From assembly GCF_000972845.2 (NCBI RefSeq), contig NC_040027.1:9333158-9397157 (forward strand): a DNA stretch of 64,000 nucleotides, in the 5' to 3' direction. Made by a program: the position numbers and the translations under genes. Below are positions 32,431 to 43,999 of this stretch, piece by piece. The notes beneath the pieces are model-generated. The model saw only the letters and a program-made list of their open reading frames with translations. It ran no database searches and had not been told where the DNA came from. This DNA is from Larimichthys crocea. Its lineage: Eukaryota; Chordata; Actinopteri; Sciaenidae. Numbering within the stretch: the stretch's first letter is position 1; the number at the start of each line of letters is the position of its first letter.

Positions 32431-33139
32431 TTAAAAGCACAGCGGCGTTTTAACATGATGTAGTCTATCATATAAAATGACAGCTATAATAGACAGACAT
32501 TTGAATAGATAAATAAATGTCAGCGTTTTCACCGCTTCGTCTGTGCAGTCGGGATGATGATGCGAGTGCAGTCTCAGGTCGCTCTCTCCACCTCACCCCC
32601 CATTTGTTTCTGACAGATTGACACAAGGGTGTGTATGTGTGTCAAGCTGTGCCAGGGGGCTGAGGCGGAGGTGTTGATCAGTGAACTGAAGCTCCGTGAC
32701 TCATCTCTTGACGACTATGACTCGCTATGCTGAACAGTTTACAGTGACTCTGCCTCAACATCCGGGGATGGATATCATCAGGGGTGAGTCCTCATCTGAG
32801 CCCCGATGCTGCTTGGCTAGTGGTGGTAATGTTAATTTGCATATACATGACATAACTTGGGATGAATATATAATGTCCTATATATATGCTGCTCTTTAAT
32901 GAAAGCTAGTGCAGAGGGAGAATTTATTTTTTTAGATAGCTTAAGCCTTAATCCTGAACTATTCTTTAATATTCCTTCATAATCTAAACTGTTTGGATAG
33001 ATTGGCTGATTTCATTTTATTTCAAGTCCAGTAAATCCATGTTAAGACAATTCTGAGATTTCCTTTCAAAATACATTATAGAAAGTAGCCGCTGAAAACA
33101 TGTGAAGAGACTTTGAATGATATATTACTGAAATGCAGA

Positions 33140-33436
33140 GTTAGAGGTTAAAACACCATTTTTTTTAGTCCAGGATTTTGTGGGCGGTCCTTAAAGGGTG
33201 GCTCGATGACACGCTGAGGCCACCCACCCCTGAGCATACCCCAGATTAATTAATTTCGCTCAGAGTGTTTCAGAGTTAATTGTTTTCAAAGTTGTTTTCA
33301 AAGTTAATATACCTAATTGCATGAACTTGGTGATATTTGTAATCATTCAAATTTGGCTGGGTGGTTAATAACACTTTCTTCTTTGGTCTGACAAACTCAG
33401 AGCACAGATTTATTCTTACTTTACATGGACTTTAAA
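33140..33436 (-). repeat. Dispersed repeat family B, copy 2
   Basis: This is the inverted counterpart of the 6.4 kb copy. On the minus strand the landmarks occur in the same order: TTATTAACCACCCAGCCAAA, AACACTCTGAGC, then the GTGGCCTCAGCGTGTCATC block. It carries a local imperfect duplication (GTTTTCAAAGTT twice, about 33283-33306). Confidence 0.75.
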
Positions 33437-33544
33437 CAGGAAAAATAGGATTAATACTGTTGTTTTATAAAGAAAATTTACAATACCATTTACATTTACA
33501 AGAACACACAGCAGGACAGTAACATGAGCAAGTAAAAGTCACCA

Positions 33545-33800
33545 CAACCTGGTCAGTCCCACCTGCCGACTCTTCGGTGAACTGTCCAACAGAAAACAGC
33601 ATCCATCTGGTCTACGGTGAATATGTGATGAAATTACAAGCAACCCACTTTAGTATAACAAGAATAATGTGAGGATTATATATGAGAAAAGAGTTTTATG
33701 TGTCTAAGAATTTGGGTGGAAGAGTTGGTTCTTCCTGACGACTCTTCGGCGAACTGCCCCCTGGAAAACAGCCGCTGTCCGGGCAGTGAGAGCCAGGTAA
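33545..33800 (+). repeat. Two diverged direct repeats, about 180 bp apart
   Basis: CCTGCCGACTCTTCGGTGAA (from 33562) and CCTGACGACTCTTCGGCGAA (from 33735) are each followed by CTG, a short variable stretch and GAAAACAGC. Each pair is preceded by a GGT(C/T)-type stretch. It follows directly after family B copy 2 and may belong to the same composite element. Confidence 0.7.
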
Positions 33801-36164
33801 GGAAAAACAAGACAACTCACAATGTCTTTGTCTCTTTCCGCTATGCACGGCGGGTCAGGATCTGCCTTACAACAAAATTTTTACAGATTATAAACCTGTG
33901 GACACTTTGTCAGCAGAGAGACATTTTTAGATTTACAGTGGAAGCTGGGTGGGGGAAAGAAAAAATCACAGATTTTAACGCAGTGATGTGAATTTCTGGT
34001 GTTGACCAAGTGAAAACAGCACAAACACTTAAAAACTCATTTATTGACCATTTCTTTTAATTAACTGTCACCTTCCTTTGTTTCATTCTTATCTTTTACA
34101 TATTGTATGGCTGTTCGTAGAAAACCAGTTTGATGTCTCTTTTATTTGTTTCTGTGGTTTTATCGCATGCTAATTAAACTTTCTTGTCTCTACAGCACTG
34201 TGAGCTACATCCTCTGTATGAAAGCTGCTGCATAAATATAGTTTATCACTGTAAATTTATATTGTTGTCTGGCATTTGCTGAAACAAGCGATGCAGTCAT
34301 TTACAGCAGCCTAGACACAAAACACAGTAGGATGATAGAAAGTTGATGTATAGAAAGTTACAAGATTCAGAGATTTGCTTGTCTCGTTAAGATGGTTCTT
34401 ATATCTATAGTTCTACTCACAAATCATATATCCTATACTTTGCCTGCTGATGTCCTTTGTCTCATTTCCCTCCATCCTGATTATAACATAACTCAGATAA
34501 AGCTGCTGTGTGAATAATACGAATTGTACTGAGCAGTGTGTGTGTTCATTTAAGTAGACATACCTATAAAACAGCCCACAGAGCCGCTTACCCACCACTA
34601 CGAACACCTCGTCTTTTATTTAGAAAATGCCGCCAGTAAGTAACGTTTCATTATTTATCATTAGGAACCGCGATTTACTGTAAAGCCCCATGTGTTCCCT
34701 TCTCACTGCAAGATAATGACATAAAAACCTGGCTGTTGTAATGAAGGTATGACTTTTAAGGGACAATTATGCTATAGCTCCACGCTGTGCTAAGTACAAA
34801 TTAATTCTTTACAACTCTATTAGTCAGTGTGAGACTAAGCTTCCTGCCAGGCTCACTGCATAGTGAAATAGTCAGTTTTGACACTTATTTGACAAATATG
34901 GCTATTGTAGATCTCCACAGTGAAAAAAAAAAGTGTTGCTGCTTGGACGTGAATTCAAAGTGAATTAGAAGTTGTTGTTTTTTTATGTGCCTACTCTGTT
35001 TTTGTGCGATAGTAAAGCAGAAAATATCTTTTTTTTGCCACTGAAACACAATTATCTGTAACTTTTTAACAATGTTACTGAGAAGTAGTGGAGGAGTTTG
35101 CAGGACATGATTAAGTTGTGAGCTTCAGTGTCCCTTGTTCTTCTGGTGTAGGGTGGCTCATGGCGTTGTTGATTTCTGTGTTTCCGCCTTCTTGCATGAA
35201 TACCCTCTTCTTCCTTGTTTACTGTCATCATCTGCTGAGCTGGATAATGAGCTTCAGCGTCACACGCAGACCCTCTCCATTACTTTATCAACGCCTCAGC
35301 TCCACCACTGCTGGAATACAAGACAAACTGGGCCAGAATGCTGCTGCTGTTTCTAAATACTTAAACTATTAACTAAGAATTAATTAAGACAGAAGGTGCA
35401 AATGTTTCAGGCCACTTTAGGTCTTCATCAGAATCTTTATGAGTACGAATAAATGATTTCAGAGTAACAGAAAAGAAAATTGAATTCCAGACTTTTGTAC
35501 CTCTACTCAACAAAAGAACAAAATACACTAAAGCACTAAAATGCCAGGTCCATTTACGCTTACACAAAGAGATGAAGCCAGATGAGAGAAAACAGCATAA
35601 TTGCTGCCTAATTAAATCTGCACTGGTTATAGAAGAAGGGCTCTCCAAAAAACATATTTTGTATTCTAAATATGTGCCGATATGCACACAACAAATGAGA
35701 ACACCTGAGACCAGATGTATAAACAATACATCTGCCAATGCACTGTTTCATCAGCCCAGTGTCATAGGAATTATGTTCATATTGGATGATTCTCACAATT
35801 TACATTGAATGCCAACGTTCAGCGCCAATGCAGGAAGCAGCGTCTTCAGGCAGAAGGTATGGGTGGAGCGGCACAGATGGTGGATGAGCCATGAAGTGAG
35901 TCTAACAATCTTTTTTTAGTTGCCTGAACTATTACATACCCCTAACTACCATCTTTTCCTACCTTAGCTGATAGCTGCCATGCCAAGGAAGCAAGAATTA
36001 GAAAAACACTGGACACAAAAATTACCAGAAGTAATCCAGGGCCTTGTCTAGGATTGGATTGTACCTCGCATGAACTTCCTTCCTTCCTTCCTGTTGACTT
36101 TTAATGATCTTTGAGATCCATCTAGACCATCCATCATCCATGACCATTTAACCTCCTTAGCAGG
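33801..36164. other. Intergenic; no gene seen
   Basis: Apart from the tail-like fragment near 34.2 kb, this is unremarkable. Overlapping open frames at 35118-35372 and 35135-35356 (+), and 35373-35738 (-), have no recognisable domains. A (TTCC)n tract lies at about 36079-36098. Confidence 0.45.
34190..34255 (+). repeat. Retroposon 3'-tail-like fragment
   Basis: CACTGTGAGCTACATCCTCT then GTATGAAAGCTGCTGCATAA ATATAG resembles the tail (CTTTGAGCTGCA..TATGAAAGGTGCTATATAAATAAA) that ends many teleost LINE copies. No LINE body is recognisable upstream. Confidence 0.45.
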
Positions 36165-36310
36165 GCCACGAGAGGTGGGACACTCCCTGGACAGGTCGCC
36201 ACTTCATCATATTGCTGACACATAAAGACAAATCATAGAGACTGCCGGCGAAAGTTGGAGAGAACCCATCCAGACTGGAGTCGACAACCAGGGACCTTCT
36301 TGCTTACCGA
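36165..36310 (+). repeat. Dispersed repeat family F (LINE-tail-like), copy 1
   Basis: CTGGACAGGTCGCCACTTCA then TGCTGACACATAAAGACAAA, TTGGAGAGAACCCATCC and CAACCAGGGACCTTCTTGCT follow the order of a very widespread teleost repeat, with internal deletions. Other copies are at 48.1, 53.9 and 54.9 kb. Confidence 0.7.
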
Positions 36311-38805
36311 AAATATTAATCTATTATGCAGAGTACGGTAATTACTGGTATTTGTATATCCAGTTATGACCAGCTGTAAGAGTGGAGGCTTGTGCATGTT
36401 TGCCCAGATAGAGAATAAAACAGAACGATGCATATGCAAAGAATAAAACTACATTTACATATTTCTGTAGTTGTACAAATGAGTTTCAGCCTGTGGATCT
36501 AGAGTTTTACGCATCGTGAAGCAAATCTACAAAGAGTGCAGAGAGGTGTCAATGCGTAGGGTTGGTGCACAGTTCAGGTGTCTCTTTAGTATGTGTACCG
36601 TGTAGAGAACAGCTGTGTATCCAGATAACGCAAGTCCCTGTCACCGACATGACCCAAAGTGATAGTCGCAGGGATTTCCTCTCACCTCCTGCCCTCGCAC
36701 CTCCTAAAGAGGCAGATTGACTGTTTTGACAGGTGGTACTTTTTCAAAAGGATTTTGTGTCACAGAGAGAGCTGGAGACTGACAATCGTGTGGAGAATTC
36801 ACACTCAGGTCTGCACCGAAGCTGTCATTCTTTCTCTCAAGAATAAAGACCACGTGTGGCCACTTCAACCGAACGAAATAGGCTGCAGGGCCCGCTGACA
36901 GACAAGATCAAGCAGGAGGCGTCGCTTTGTACTCTCTGAGAATCTACATATTTACTTTATGTCTTTCAGAGCCAACCTGCCACACTGTTAAAAGGACAAT
37001 GTCACCCATGCAGACTAAGTGTGGCACTCAATTTCCTTCAAAGAAGATCAGGAAAGATTCATTGAGGGACATCCATTAAAGTGACATCCCACATTGCTAG
37101 GACAATAGGACGATTTAGTACTTTATCTCCATGTGAGCACTGTGGACAGTGAACCATGGATAATAGCTGCCTCAGGGAGCCGCATTTAGTGCCAGACAGC
37201 AGGTCATAGGTGTGTGATGTAGAGTTTTTTAGACGAGGCTCTCACACAGTATATTTGAATAGAATAGATTGGGAACGTTCCCTGGTTCACATACTGTACA
37301 TAATTCACCGCTGGCAGACGCCACGGTGGAAAACACACTGCTAACAGCAGACCCACCCACACATAACCACATAAACAAACAAGGCCATTACAAATTTTCT
37401 TTTTTTTCACAATTGTATGGCCCAGTATTCATACGTCCATACCGAGCAATCCTGCACCTCACCACCTGCATCATAGCATTTCTTCAAACGTAACCACGAT
37501 TCATACCTAACTAAAGTGCTCGAGCTTCCCTTGGTGCACCCATGTTCTATAAAAAAACACAGTAAAGGGTCTCTCTTTGATGCCCCTCTGGAAGACAAGA
37601 CATGATAAAGTACCATCAAGGTAGAACAATGTGCAAGAAAACGCGACGAAGTGCCCTTCAGGGTGCTCTTCCAGTGGAGAAACATGATGAAGTGGGCTAA
37701 AAGGTGCCCTGAAGATGGAGAAAACATGATGAAGTACCCTGTGGTAACCTTTAATTTTTTTTTTTGCCCCTCATACCGCCTCTCATTGCCTCGCTGATCA
37801 ATGGAGGGTTACAATGCAACAATGCAAGGATGCAATCCCAAGTTTAAGTGTAGACCCAGTTTTTTGATAGTGATATTTTAGACTCATGACTGCAGATACG
37901 GTTTCTGATGCTTGCATCGTCTCGGTCCGATTTGTAATCCTGCATGCAAACGTTCATTCCACAGTTGGCCAGCTCATTTAGCCGTGTGAGCCATACAGGC
38001 TTCACAGATGCGTCTGTCTCCATCTAGTCCGCCATATGTAGCGCTCTCATCTAAGGGGTGTGTCAAATCTTCAGGAAGCGCCTGTTTTTGGGCAGTGGTG
38101 AGTGAAATGCCCTTCACTAGTCACCCTGACAAGCTGCTGGTCTCTCTGTGAGCCTCGAGCTGTCGTGTATCTCCTGTACATGTTTCCCCTGTACTCGTGA
38201 CTGACGGAGACAAAAATAGGGACCAGTTATGTGATGTCCTATAAAATCAAGTGATTCATGTTTGGCTGGGGCAGTTTGACACATCAACACCCAACTGTTT
38301 TTATTACCCTGCACATATGGAGCCGATTCCTGATTGTCTAACATGTATCCCAATGTCAGCTGCTTTAAAACTTTAAAGAAATGAAATTAAAAACCACGTT
38401 CCCTTGTGCCTTTGATTGATTCATTTCTCTGCTGTAACTTTATTGTGTTTGGGACATTACTGCCCTGTGACTCTGCTATAACTATAACTGCTATATTTTT
38501 TAATCTAATGTTACTTTATTTCAATTGATTTTACTGTCTTTTATTTAATTTTAAATGCTGTTGTAACACACTTTGCCGTATGTAAAGGTCTGTGTCTGGA
38601 AGGTCCAATACAAACTTGTTTAAACGACTCATAAGTATCCCAGATTAGTGAAATGAATTATAAGATATCATTATTTATGTAAATGTTTAGTGTGCATTAA
38701 ATCAGAGGAGTAAAGTAGACCAAACAAAATAAAGAAATAGGGATAAGGTTGCCAGTAGGTGACATGCTCATAAACTTAAGACGTATCAGGATCGCAGATA
38801 CCTGA
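36311..38805. other. Intergenic; no gene seen
   Basis: Contains the inverted minisatellite at 37505-37745. The stretch 38400-38640 is AT-rich and ends in a sequence resembling a retroposon 3' tail (ACACTTTGCCGTATGTAAAG then GTCCAATACAAAC). No exon supported. Confidence 0.45.
37505..37745 (-). repeat. Degenerate 41-bp minisatellite, about 5 units
   Basis: Read on the + strand, units begin CATGATGAAGT or a variant at about 37559, 37600, 37641, 37683 and 37725, giving a spacing near 41 bp. The reverse complement resembles the array at 19.5 kb (GGGCACTTCATCATGTTTTC). A sixth, more diverged unit may lie at 37508-37558. The open frame across it (37407-37727, minus) is an artefact of the repeat. 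Confidence 0.75.
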
Positions 38806-39352
38806 TGTGGAGGAAATTCCAGTGAGAGATGAACAAATAAAAGTTACTTCAGTGTTGTGTTTTTGGTGATTTATTCAACAGAGACAGAATAAAATGAGGT
38901 TAAGAAGACAATATGAGAATACAACTGCAGGATGGAAGAACATCATTACAAAGAATACCACTCGGAGAATACCAAGCGTCTCAGCTGAAAGGTCAGAGGT
39001 CCTCACACGCACAAAGTGATTCACAGTCTGACAAAGAGCAATAAAATTTATGCAGTTCCTGCTCTGCCTCTGACGTGATTGGAAACCTTTAACTTGGTTA
39101 CAGGAAACTAAAGTTCAGTTGTTTCTCACCCTGGCAGGTGAATCTTGCCTTAATGGGAATCTGACCCTTATCTTTAGTCTTGAAGGTTATCACTAGAGCT
39201 CCTCATACATAGTTTGCTACCCAGCTCTCTGCAGACACTTGTAGCAAGTTAGAGCAGTGAGATAGAGAAAGTTGCAAGCTGTAGTCACGTGCCTAAAAAT
39301 ACACAAAGATACAGTTGAATGTTAACAATGCATAGATACATTTACCACCACA
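38806..39352 (-). mobile_element. Candidate solo LTR, about 547 bp
   Basis: On the minus strand it starts TGTGGTGGTAAATG and ends CCTCCACA, an inverted TGTGG..CCACA pair typical of LTR retrotransposons. A TATA-like CATAAATTTTATT lies near 39042-39054 and an AATAAA at 38870-38875, about 170 nt apart, as expected for a U3-R-U5 arrangement. No internal retroelement coding region borders it. The flanks (CCTGA and GCTAA) are not an exact target duplication, so the call is tentative. Confidence 0.45.
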
Positions 39353-42300
39353 GCTAACCCCTTCAGAGAGTTTTTAATGGGACACACTTCAATTGTGCCT
39401 CTTCCAGCCTTCCTATAAACACCCTCCTAACCCTCTCCTCTTATTTCCTACCCTCCTTCCTACTCTCATTAGAGTACTCACAAGCTTTCTTACAATACAG
39501 CAGCATTCAGAAGAAGCTATGTTTGTTAATAAATCATTAAAATATATCTTGCATGTGAAACATAGAGGTGGACTTGGATTGGGGTAGGTCTCCTGTTGGG
39601 ACATCTATTCGTGGACACAACTATGTGTGTATTTCCTGGCACTAGAACAGCACATGCTATAAAATATGAAGTATTTACTGAAGTTAACATGTGGATAAGC
39701 GGCGTGCCACTGATAATTTACTTGTATGTACTCACAATATTGTTTGTGAAGTTGTTAGAATAAAGCAATAAATCTGTTTCTGCCTGAAAGCACGGCAGAA
39801 ATCCAGCTAAGGTTTCTGCAAAAGAAAACTATCTGACTCTTCTTTTGCAGCAAATGTTCTTATCGTACCACTCAGCCAATTCTAGTAATAAAGACTGAAA
39901 TGAAATGGAAATTCATGCCCAAAGGAAACAAGAGTTGAAGCAGAGAATAACATTTGTAATAACTTTCAGAATTTTCCGCATGTTTCACTTCGACTGTTAA
40001 TAGCAGATCTGTTAAGAGCTTTTCTTCAAATGGAAAAAATTAGAGTTCACTTAGTCACGGAGAGGTGAATCTTGGGGCAGCGCGAGTGTTTTCCACTCGG
40101 AGAGGAGATTAAACTCCCTTCTGTCAATATTAAAGTCTCATCTGAGGGTTTTGGAGAGATTGGCGCATCAGTCTGCAGGATTTCATCACAGCAGTGTGGA
40201 GGAAATAAGGTTACAGCCTCCCCGTTGTCTTCTCTCTGCTGTGGATATCTTATTGCGTCTTTGCCGCTGACATATCAAGTTTCAGTCTGCTGAATGCTCA
40301 GGTGTGTCAGGACTCCTGATCCAGGGTGAAACATCTTTTAGAATATAGGTTAGGGAGAATGTTTTGAAGCCAGCAGGGGCTCACATCACAGTTTTTTTAA
40401 TCCTGGTTTTGTTATTTGCTGACTAAACGGCTCGTAAGACATATCGCACGATTTCATGTCATATTCGGATCAGTTTGTATCAGCAGTCACATTTTCTGAA
40501 ATCTGATCGTAAATCTCTGACTGACATTTCGCCATTTTGGATCGACGGTCAAAGAAATAACATCATACTAAAATGAGTTAAGGTGGTCTTGAACTGAGAC
40601 AGCAGTGTTTTTGGCTAGATGCTATTTAAATTCATGCTTGCAAAACACATTTGCATGCACAAAATACTAAACAATACGTACCTACTACGCAGTTATGTAA
40701 TAAAAATAAATGCATGTAAATGGGAACATGAGTGGAATACTCATGTTCCCATTTACATGCAGCTGTCCACACTCTGATTAATATAATGACGCACATCCTA
40801 TGACATCCCAGTATGACCTTATAGTATAACATAAGATTAATAATAATATAAAAAAAGCTGCTGGCCAGTTGACAGGGCTGATACTATATCTCTGGCTTCG
40901 TTATCATCACGATACTTGAGATGCAGATTTGATATACTGCAGTTTATGCTCTACAAGTATTACATTTCCACAGAGCGAGGTAAATATCAGCATGCATGTT
41001 TTTTTGTGGAGAATGTCAGGTAAAGCAGATTGTTAATTATATATTATTACTACGATTGCAGCGGTAATTTCCATTAACCCATTCATGGAAATTCATTTTT
41101 TTCCTCCCTCCCCTGCTGGTTTACAATGCATCCTGCTGATTATAAATAGGCAGGAGGCCGAGTGCTGCTACAGATGTAACGCACGCAACACATACACCAA
41201 ACGTTATCCAAAGAAGGTTCCTTAAAACCTGAACAACAGAAGAACGACAGAAGAAAAGAATCATTAACTGCATCTGCATGCTCCGTCCCCTGAGGACCAT
41301 GAATGTATGTACAGTCATGACTCATTTCATAGTTGTTGAGATATTTCAGTCTGGACAAAAGTGGTGCGATCCCTACAGCTATGCCATTAGCCTGGCTAAA
41401 AGAAATTACCATAAAAACTAATTAATTTCTCTCTGACCCAGTTTTGAGTAAAAATGAATATTACACTTCACAATGGGCTGATTCATTGCTGCACTGCTGT
41501 ACAGATTGTCTGTGCACGTGCAAATAAAGGAACTTGTTACTCAGTGTTGGATTCACCTCTTCTTTATCTCCAAATCCCTTTGGAAACTAGCACAATTTTA
41601 GGGGCTCCACCGGGTTTAAGAATGAGCATTTCCTCCTGGTGAATGGACTGTGTGGGCAGAATTGTTTTTGTGGCGAGACCTGGGAACACAGACGTATTAT
41701 TCCGAGCAGAGATTCTGTTACACCAGGAGGGGGATCACATGCCTGGCAGGATGACCACTATGAAAAGACTCTGGTTATCTGCGAGCAGAAAGCCCCTAGC
41801 AACAGCATTCCCCAGGAGAGGAAGCTGGCACTGTGTCCTGATTGTTAACTGTGATTACATGATGAAGTGTTACCTGCAGGACCCGTCGGTTGGGGGGGGT
41901 CCTTTGGTGCACGGCAGAACCCAGGCTCCATTTTATTTCCACGGATCCATCTGGGTCAAATGTGTTTGCGTCTACAGCCACTCGGACGGTCAGTGTGTTT
42001 TCTCTGCTTGACATTTAAAACTTTTTTTTTCATGATTAGGTTTGTGACATTTAAGTGTCACATTAAAAAATGTTTGTTTTGTCATTCACAGACTAATCGT
42101 GATCCTAATTGTGTACAGTTTGTGGAACCTTTTACATTTGCTACTCCCGAACATGTAAATTCTCTGACAACACAGAAAGTGATCTTTACATTTAGATCCG
42201 GTTAGTCAGTGTGACATTCGGCAGAAATTCAGAAAGCTTGGAGGCCTGTTTGAAAGCAAGTGATCTGAAGACTCCATCGCTGAAACGCAACAGTTTGTGC

Positions 42301-43379
42301 TTTAGGGGTGGAGGCAATGCATAAACTCTCTCTGTTAGCAATACAGAGTCTTGTTTTGAGCATCCACAGAAAGCCAAAGTCGTGACATCATGTTCGGGCA
42401 GGCTTCTGTTCGGCTGCCTTCTGTCATTTCTTCAACTTTTTCACTGTGATCTCTTGAAAACGTCCACGCTTGTTCTGTCCTCCCTGCTGTTATTGCAGAC
42501 ATGTCTGGAGTAGCTTACAGACACTTCACTTGTCTGTGGAGGTGTGATGTTAAACCTGCTGGGATCTAGGGCTGTTCGTTAAACTGAAATATTGAATAAA
42601 CAATAGTCGATCGGTTCAATTACTGCCTTTGTCTAAACATTCGGAGCTGGTTCCGGTTCCACTTCGGCTCAATTGGATCGATATTTTTTTTTAAAAATCG
42701 GATCTGTCTCGTGTTAGATCACGTTCTCTACACTTGAACACTTCTTTGTGATTGTGTACTCTTTGTTTGTCTGCAGCTGCTGTGTGCCCGTGGGCAGCGC
42801 TTCTCATATTAGCTCAGAGAATTCACAAAATAAACATGTTTACTATGAAAAACTGTCTTGTGTTTCAGAACTTGTGCGATTGAGCCGTTTCCAGAGACCG
42901 GGAGAAAGAAATGCATGTTTGAAATCAGTAGTAGCCTATTAATGATGCATTCCTTTCATTAAACATGATGTATTACTCTCCCATACATGGCAGCATATTA
43001 CTGACTTTAAATAATATGAAGCACAGTATCAGTAATGTGATGAGTGATTCTGGCCCTGGTATTATTAATTGAACAGAATAGAATGAGTCACCCTCCCAGA
43101 GGGTAAAGTATTCAGATCTTTTACTGAAGTAAAAGTAGTAACAAAGATCTGCAACTACAGTATAGTTAGTAAGAATACAACTACAAAGTATTCATGATGC
43201 AGAACAGCAAATTTCAGTATCATATATTACAGTACTGAAGTATAATTAGCTCTACATTAATATCAGCTGGTAAAGATGGAGCTTTACTTATAATAATTGA
43301 TCATTATTTAACCGATCACTAGGTTACATATGGTAGTGGTCAGCTGATCGTGCTCATTCTAGACTCCGAGTACGATCAT
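39353..43379. other. Intergenic; one perfect hairpin, no gene seen
   Basis: About 39930-40310 and 41640-41860 are repeat-free blocks. The two overlapping + frames at 41639-41848 and 41643-42011 cross the second block; neither resembles a known protein. The perfect hairpin at 40711-40761 is listed separately. Confidence 0.4.
40711..40761. repeat. Perfect inverted repeat: 23-bp stem, 5-nt loop
   Basis: Arm 40711-40733 is the exact reverse complement of arm 40739-40761, with loop GGAAT. The flanks do not pair. Its 51-nt span is shorter than usual for a microRNA precursor. No known small RNA is recognised. Confidence 0.95.
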
Positions 43380-43735
43380 CTGTGATCAGCACATGCCGCT
43401 TCATGGCATACACCAACTATTCCACTGATTTTAGTGAAACTGGATCAGATTTTATGGAGAAAACGTTTTCTGCTTTTGTCCTCCGGCTGCTCCGCCTCAA
43501 CTCTCTGTGATTTACAGAGTTTCCTGATGGACAGTGAAGTAAACTGCTGCAGACTGTAGCTGCTGTTAGCTCATTTCAGCTCAGTCTGGAAGGCTGTGAG
43601 CTCAGAACAACCAGGAGAGTCTAACACAGGCGTTTTAGGAGCACAGGGAAGGAGAGGAGGTTTTCAGCACCGGGGTGCGGAGGGAGTGGACAGACGCCGA
43701 GCTGGGCTTCTTCGCTGTTGGACTAGTCAGTGATA
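43380..43735 (+). repeat. Dispersed repeat family A, copy 2
   Basis: This copy shares an ordered series of blocks with the copy at 1.6 kb, including CTGTGATTTACAGA and TTTCCTGATGGACAG, in the same orientation. It has extra 3' sequence leading into an open frame at 43730-44035 that ends in a CA microsatellite and is not convincing as a gene. Confidence 0.7.
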
Positions 43736-43957
43736 TCAGCTGCTGCTATGTCTTGTGCTGTTGCAGATATACAGTACAGCACTTTAGAAGAGCTCAAGGT
43801 TGGCCGTTACATAATTACCGCAGAGGACACAGAACAATCTGGTCTTGAAGTCTTGAAGGTTGAACAGGTCTCATATACAGCTGAGGTTGATCAGATGATG
43901 AGCAGCAGGCGGTCATATGACAATCAGGTGAGAGGAAGACCGGAGGCCATGCCGAGG

Positions 43958-43958
<1 letters not shown>

Positions 43959-43996
<38 letters not shown>
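43959..43996. repeat. (AC)19 microsatellite
   Basis: An uninterrupted AC dinucleotide run of 38 bp. It supplies the His-Thr tail of the short + open frame there. Confidence 0.95.

Positions 43997-43999
<3 letters not shown>

Noticed and set aside
41643..42011. 122-codon + frame
   Set aside because: No recognisable domain, and a second + frame is open over half of it. More likely non-coding sequence.
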